This document shows positions 58,235 through 64,000 of a DNA stretch of 64,000 nt, piece after piece (position 1 is the stretch's first letter; each line of letters opens with the position of its first letter). The stretch covers positions 186,001 through 250,000 of the forward strand of contig JAIWNF010000047.1 in assembly GCA_025093555.1 (NCBI GenBank), written 5' to 3'. The stretch is from Circinella umbellata (lineage: Eukaryota > Mucoromycota > Mucoromycetes > Mucorales > Lichtheimiaceae). Made by a program: the position numbers and the translations under genes. The notes under the pieces were generated by a model. The model had not been told where the DNA came from. It made no database searches and saw only the letters and a program-made list of their open reading frames with translations.

Positions 58235-61200
58235 TTAAGCACCAAAAGTAAGAGGACGTTCTAACAAAATTCTTAATTGTTCAGATACTGTTTCACTCGG
58301 TGTTCTCACCGTCAAACGATACATCTAAAAGAAGAAAATATACAATTCATGATGAATAAACATTGAGAGATTAAAAAGTTTATATTATGGACCCTATTCT
58401 ATTTTATCTAATATAAAGGGGAGGAGAGCAAATAACTTACATTTTGTTCAAGATTAGGTTCCAGCCGTAAAAGAGCACCCACTTTACCACCGGATGCACC
58501 CATATCAATCACACCGGCACCAACAAAATTATTTGGATTGGGATCTACACCAATCAACAATCCAAATTTAAATCCTTGTAACAAGTTCCTTACATTATCC
58601 AATTGAATAGGTACTTGACAAGTAATAATGACTTGATTTTCACGTGGTGCGCCTCCAATTTGATTCCATCGTTTAAAGAAACTAGCACCATCCATGGTTG
58701 TAATAGGTTCTTGAAATTTCGTTAAAACAATAGGTAGTTTCAAATGTAATATATCAGCACCGTTACGTTCCATATAAAAGGATGGGATATCAGTGAATGT
58801 ATCATGGCATTCTACTTGTAAAAGTTGACATCCTTGTCCACCTGCACTTTGGATTTGTTTGGGTGATTCACCTGTCAAGTGTATAGAAAGTGTTTCAGGA
58901 GTGGATGAAGTGGCATGGAAACGTACATTTTCAAAAGAGGTCATGGATTTGTTAGTAATGTAGACAGCGAGACGACCATGAGAACCATGGTATTCGGATT
59001 TAATGGAAACTTGAATTTGAGTGTCTTCATAAAGAACACCTTCAGATGTATAAAGGGATCGATTATATCCAAGTTCATACCCTTGTGCCAATGGAACATT
59101 CTGAGGAGGAGGTGAGGAGGGTGTTACAGGTTGTGGAATACTCGTAGGTGTTGTTATTGCTGTAGGAGTAGTTGTAGTAGGAGTAGTAGTGTTATTACCG
59201 AGTGTTAAATCATCAAATGCTAATAAATCAACAGCTAATTGGGATTGAGGTTGTTGTTGTTGTACAGGTGCTGTTGGTGTGGATACGGTGGGTGTTGTTG
59301 CTTGTTTAGGTGAAGATTGAGATGTTGTCGATTCTGTTGAATTCATACGTAATGAAGCCATTCGTTTTAATCCTTCTTGTCGTTCCAAATTAGCTTCTTT
59401 ACCACCAATAAACCAAACACGTTTATCTTCTGTATCTCCAATCTTTTGGTTCAATTTTAACAAAAGGGTCGATTCACGTTCTGGGAAAGGTGGCATTTCT
59501 TCACAAATGGTTTGTAACATATCATCCGTTGCCATGGTCGATACAGTAAGATATTCACAAGCACGTTGTTGTAATTCAGAATCTAATACATAACGATATT
59601 GATTAAATACAGCTAATACTTGACCCTTAATTTCTGGGAACAAATTGACAAATTTCACATAAGAAGTCAACAAAAGCGCTCTTGTATTCAATGAACATAA
59701 ATTAAATTTAGCATGAATGGCTTGAAATTGTTCAATAGGACTACAACCAGGATAATTGGCAATCAAATGACCAAATTCACCCAAAATATAACCACCGACT
59801 TTGACCATGGTTTCATTGTATTGTGGAGAACCCAAATAATTCAAAACGGTTTTGGCAGCATATTCTTGTAATTCTTCATTATTGGTAACGATTTGAACGA
59901 CACGATACCAAACTTCTTCTCCAACTTGTTCACCTGCTGTAGAAATTAATTGTAAAATAATATCTACATACCAAGAATAAGCGGTAGCGAATTTTTCAGC
60001 TAAAATGGCAATTTTTAATACCATCTCTTCACGCATAGCATAATCAGCGACTTGTAAATAACGTAAGAGTTCGGAAACAACGACTTTGGCATTGGACATA
60101 TCACACATGGAATAAAGTAAATCAAGACCCCGTCGACGTACACTGATATCTTTGTCACGTAAAGACATCATGATCGTTTCTTGATGTCGTTTAATAGGTT
60201 CTAAAGAATCCACGCAAGCTGCTAAATGAGCCATGGTTTCTAAACCGAGATAACGTACATTGGTTTCCTTGCTAGAAATAAATCGACCCAACAATTGAGC
60301 TGCTTGTGCACAAATGGTGGAATTACTGTCAAGATGAATAGCTAAATTAATAGCTTCAAAAAGAACAGCATTTTGAGCATTACTGTGTTGAACATTTTTA
60401 GGTGCATCTTGAGAATTTGCCATAATGATTTGAAGTAATTCACTAATATCTGAACGTAATTTGGCATCCTCTATTTTTTGATATTATTGTTAATTAAAAA
60501 AAAAAATGCTTTCTCCAGATACATATTGCTTCGTGATCTCTTTATATATAATTCCCCTACCCCTTTACTCTATATTTATACATTACCAGGTGGAGGATAA
60601 TATTGTAAGAGACGTAAACATTTCACTTGTAACCAAGGTGTAGGTACCTTATAATAAATGTAATCCAAACTATAATCTCTATCAACCAAAATACGTTTTA
60701 ATCTATTGACTGCTTTTTCATAACATCCAGCATATTCAAGTGGATAACTTTGTGCAAAAGCTAAGACTAATGTAGTTACTGAAAGTGCAACACCCTATCA
60801 TAATGATTTTAATATAAATATGTTTAATTCACTTTAAATATATATAAATCTATAAATCTATATTTACCAAATCATAATCATCCATAATTGAAATAATACG
60901 ATCAGCCCAATCAGTGACAGGCATAACATCTGGATGTTTTCTGAATAAACGTAATAATGTTAATGCTGCCTTCTTTTTTACAAAACTCTTGGATGTCCTA
61001 TATATAAAATAAAATAATTTCCTCCAAAAATTAGTTCTCTTTTCATAATATAATGATGTATATAAAGAGAATACATACGGTGAAATAAGTAATCGATGTA
61101 CATCTGGAGCTAAAGATTCAGCCATTTCTCTACCACCAATATTTGCAATAGCATGAAGTGCTAAACAATTATTAATTTCATTCATATCATCTAAATCTTT

Positions 61201-62019
61201 TTTTGTTGAATTAACAACTAATCGTACTAAATCACTATTTTCATGAAATAATAATGTAACAGCCAAATAACCCTAAATTATAATCTATTGATTAGCCTCT
61301 AAACACATCCAACCTTTTCCCAACCCCATTTTCTTTTTTTTTTTTTGACTTACAATTTGTTTTTCACTATATTTTTGACTAGAAATAAGATTGACAGCTT
61401 CAAGATGTCCAAAATCAATTTCCCAACCTAAAATATACATATACAATAATTTGCATACATATTTCTTTTTTTGGTATCCATTTAAATTCGTTTCTAATAT
61501 ATTACAAAAAAAAAAAAAGTTTAAATTTTCTATTCCCCTATTATCAATAGGTATAAACGTATTTCTTTTTTTTTTTTTTTTACCTTTGAATTTAGAACGA
61601 ATGTTGGCCATCTCTTTATTAATACGTTTTTCTTCAAGTTCACGTACTCGACCTAATAATATATTAGTTAATTACCCTTCTCCTTTACTTTTCCCCACCA
61701 CCACCACTCAGTTTTTTCATCATGATGAAAAAAATATAACTTTTTACTTACAATTACGAATGTCGGCTAATATGAATGAATAAAAGTTATTAGATTATTT
61801 TAATGTTAGTAAAACACAACTATATAATACATTTCTATTTTATCTCATGCAAAGGTCCATTTTTCTTTTAATAAAAGTAAAAAATCATCTTGTCTTACCA
61901 ATGAACCTAAATATACATAAAGTTATATATAATATACAATTAATATACTAATCTTTTGAATAACATTGAAATCAATTATAATAATTAACTTACACTGTCA
62001 ATCCTCTCATGGCAGACAT
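58235..62019 (-). CDS. AP-2 complex subunit alpha
   Basis: Ten exons: 61994-62019, 61899-61906 (8 nt), 61752-61766 (15 nt), 61584-61652, 61354-61493, 61272-61079, 60868-60997, 60587-60794, 58441-60470, 58235-58324, giving 969 residues (animal alpha-adaptins about 940-980). The start reads [17 protein letters not shown], matching the conserved adaptin start only if both microexons are spliced in. Further landmarks: [19 protein letters not shown], a HEAT-repeat trunk with [12 protein letters not shown] and [11 protein letters not shown], a Gln/Thr/Pro-rich hinge, and the ear with [10 protein letters not shown]. The subunit binds PI(4,5)P2 and cargo in clathrin-mediated endocytosis. Confidence 0.95.
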
Positions 62020-63394
62020 GTTTAATATTTCAGCTTATTTATTTTTTTAATTGGTTTTTAAAAAAAATAGACATATATATATATAAAAAGAATGGGATTG
62101 GGGGGGGAGGAGAAATTGGACCTTTATAAAGTCAAAAAGGCACGAGGAAGAAATTAATAAAAATGGAGGACAGCAACCAAAAAGTTGCGGTCGTGCCATC
62201 CCCCCATAACTGTGCTTAATTTGACTCCCCGCTGTCTTTGGTCATGTCTTACTATCCTGCCGTCTCACGATAACTAACCTATTGATACTTGATATAAGGA
62301 CTTCATAATAATAAGATTGCATATGTATTATTCTTATTTATCAGGAAACTAATAATGAATGTTCTTTACTTAAGCCCTTTTTACCTATGGAAGTATCATC
62401 AATAACACACCCACAGAATATATCCTATGTTAACTTGACTTATATATTGTTACCATTCCAAATATGTTTGGGAACTCTAGTTTATCTTAAAATACACATT
62501 TTGTCTTTCTCTTTTTTTGTAATAGTTATTGTGTCTATTTCATGGTTTTTTACTATTAACATATATATTATTTTTACTTTTTTTTAGTACGTATTAAGAT
62601 ATATTGGTCTATGATCAACTTTCGCATCACTGTATATATCTAATATAATTGTACAACATTTTTTTTTAGTTTATCCTGTGCTTTAATAAGTTGAATAAGT
62701 TAATTCATTTATACTACTGAAAATTACTCAAAACGAAACAAAAGCGCTGGTTTCTTTAACGTCATTAGTATATGTCAGAAAATATTATCTATGCAAAGGT
62801 ACAATATGGAGGGCAGGGTAGTGACGAAAGGATCCAATAGCTCGACCAAACACACAGCAGGATTGGATGTGACTTTGATCTTTTGAGTATTAACCGTAGT
62901 TTGTTTTTTTAATTCTACAAAAGAAAGACCATTTCTCTTATACTGTTTTATGATGGTGCGGACAACTAGGTAAAATCCATCCTCCTAGTCTCTCTTCATT
63001 CATTGTCTTTTTTTTTCTATAAGGCAATTTTAGGGCAAGACCGAGTGAACGGTTGTAGACAACTAGGTAAGGTGTTAACTGACTTTATCAAATAGCATTT
63101 GATAACCACTCACCTGATGGATCTGAAAAAGCAATGAAAATGGAAAGCTCATTTATACACTTGCTGGAATCGACCCCCTTCTTCAAGGAAAACTGATATG
63201 ATTACACGAAAGGGTAAAGTCTTTGTATATGTGTATACTACATATATTGCAGAATGTTTTGAAATTTATTGTAAACTACGTAACAGATGGACGGTATGTA
63301 TGAGCACTGATAGCCCATATTATGGGCTCAAAAACAAAAAGTGAAAAAATAGGGAAATTTGCTGACTTGTCCATAGTATTTGATTTTTTTACAG
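62020..63394. other. intergenic region upstream of AP-2 alpha
   Basis: Promoter side of AP-2 alpha, then AT-rich DNA. 62810-63200 is less AT-rich and may hold more of the decayed gene that follows, but no frame is continuous. Confidence 0.5.
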
Positions 63395-63586
63395 ATATGC
63401 CTCATCAAACCTTGGTTACTATTGAAATCAAACCGTCCTATAAGGTTGCTGACAGTAGTAGACCAGATTTTCAAAAAGCTAGCAAATGAAATGAAAGACA
63501 TTATTGATAACTTTATTAAAGAAGAATTCGATGACGATCAAATTTTTGTTACTGGCAATCTTAGTAGAAGGCTATATGATGAGTAG
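63395..63586 (+). pseudogene. frameshifted relic of an unidentified gene
   Basis: Two frames together read as coding sequence: from the ATG at 63397, P-H-Q-T-L-V-T-I-E-I-K-P-S-Y-K-V-A-D-S-S-R-P-D-F, then after a shift near 63470-63480 L-A-N-E-M-K-D-I-I-D-N-F up to a stop at 63584. A splice-acceptor-like TTTTTTTACAG directly precedes it. The wording resembles proteins of repeated elements, but I cannot name the family. Confidence 0.45.
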
Positions 63587-64000
63587 CATTAAGTCATAAA
63601 TGTATGTGAAATCGAAATAATTTTCTGGCTTGAAATAATTAGGCTTCAAATGTACAGCATTATGTTACATCAATCAACATATCGTTTAATTCCCCGTTAC
63701 ATTTTTACGGGACTTGGGTAATTTTGCAGTACTGTAGACGCAGTACTTTTTTGCAGTGAGTAGTAGTCTGGGATTTTTCCGCACAACTAACCGATTTACA
63801 GAACATTACTAACTATAAAAGGTGCTTTGCTTGCGGTAGTTTACATGAGTGTGCTAAAGAAAAAAAAGAAATAATAATTTCTATCAACTGTTTCTCGTCA
63901 TTTTCGACATTCTATTCGAACCCTTTTTTTTTTGGCTAATTATAATAACTATATCCTGTGTTTCTTTGCTATCGCATTGGTCTAAAATAGTTAGTACATA
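63587..64000. other. window end, no gene seen
   Basis: AT-rich sequence after the relic; no frame of note. A gene could begin beyond the window edge. Confidence 0.5.

Overview
The window looks like nuclear DNA from an early-diverging fungus, most likely Mucoromycota/Mucorales. This is inferred from very AT-rich intergenic DNA, many short GT-AG introns, a FANCI gene (largely lost in Dikarya) and a mitochondrially targeted bacterial-type Fe-S serine dehydratase. No rRNA, tRNA or CRISPR array was found. Multi-exon models were assembled by hand from splice signals, frame continuity and family similarity; every model given closes in frame.

Layout. 1-3.2 kb is gene-poor. At 3.27-4.15 kb (+) lies a secreted precursor of four 56-residue repeats punctuated by Lys-Arg (kexin) sites. 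At 4.46-5.21 kb (-) is an intronless protein with a coiled coil and a retropepsin-like fold whose catalytic Asp is replaced. At 6.39-8.71 kb (-) is an Atg22-like vacuolar permease (7 exons), and at 9.24-13.55 kb (-) the ribosome-biogenesis GTPase BMS1 (9 exons). 13.6-19.1 kb is mostly empty, with a degenerate 79-bp tandem repeat. At 19.75-20.56 kb (+) is a Gcn4/CPC1-like bZIP factor with two upstream ORFs and an upstream TGAGTCA site. 21.6-22.4 kb holds a decayed duplicate of the membrane-protein gene at 23.46-24.56 kb (+). At 25.04-27.21 kb (-) is L-serine dehydratase.

28.3-33.3 kb is a nested repeat structure. An outer element with long terminal inverted repeats encloses an inner 2.4-kb segment with its own inverted ends, subterminal and tandem repeats, and a two-exon gene for an unrecognised coiled-coil protein. 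33.3-37 kb and 38.2-42.9 kb are AT-rich with microsatellites. A DUF3020-type regulator (37.03-38.19 kb, -) lies between them.

42.9-62.0 kb is gene-dense: a RING E3 ligase (-) and a complete 22-exon FANCI (+) sharing a 223-bp divergent promoter with ACGCG elements; a two-RRM Gbp2/Hrb1-like protein (-); cytosolic arginyl-tRNA synthetase (+); and the AP-2 alpha subunit (-) with 8- and 15-nt microexons. The last 2 kb holds a frameshifted relic.

Most genes are housekeeping: ribosome assembly, amino-acid starvation response and serine catabolism, vacuolar transport, tRNA charging, endocytosis, and the Fanconi DNA-repair platform. The most unusual signals are the kexin-repeat precursor, the catalytically altered retropepsin, the nested element with its unknown gene, the FANCI lacking the canonical monoubiquitination lysine, the Gcn4-type uORFs, and a G-quadruplex motif inside an intron of the Gbp2-like gene.
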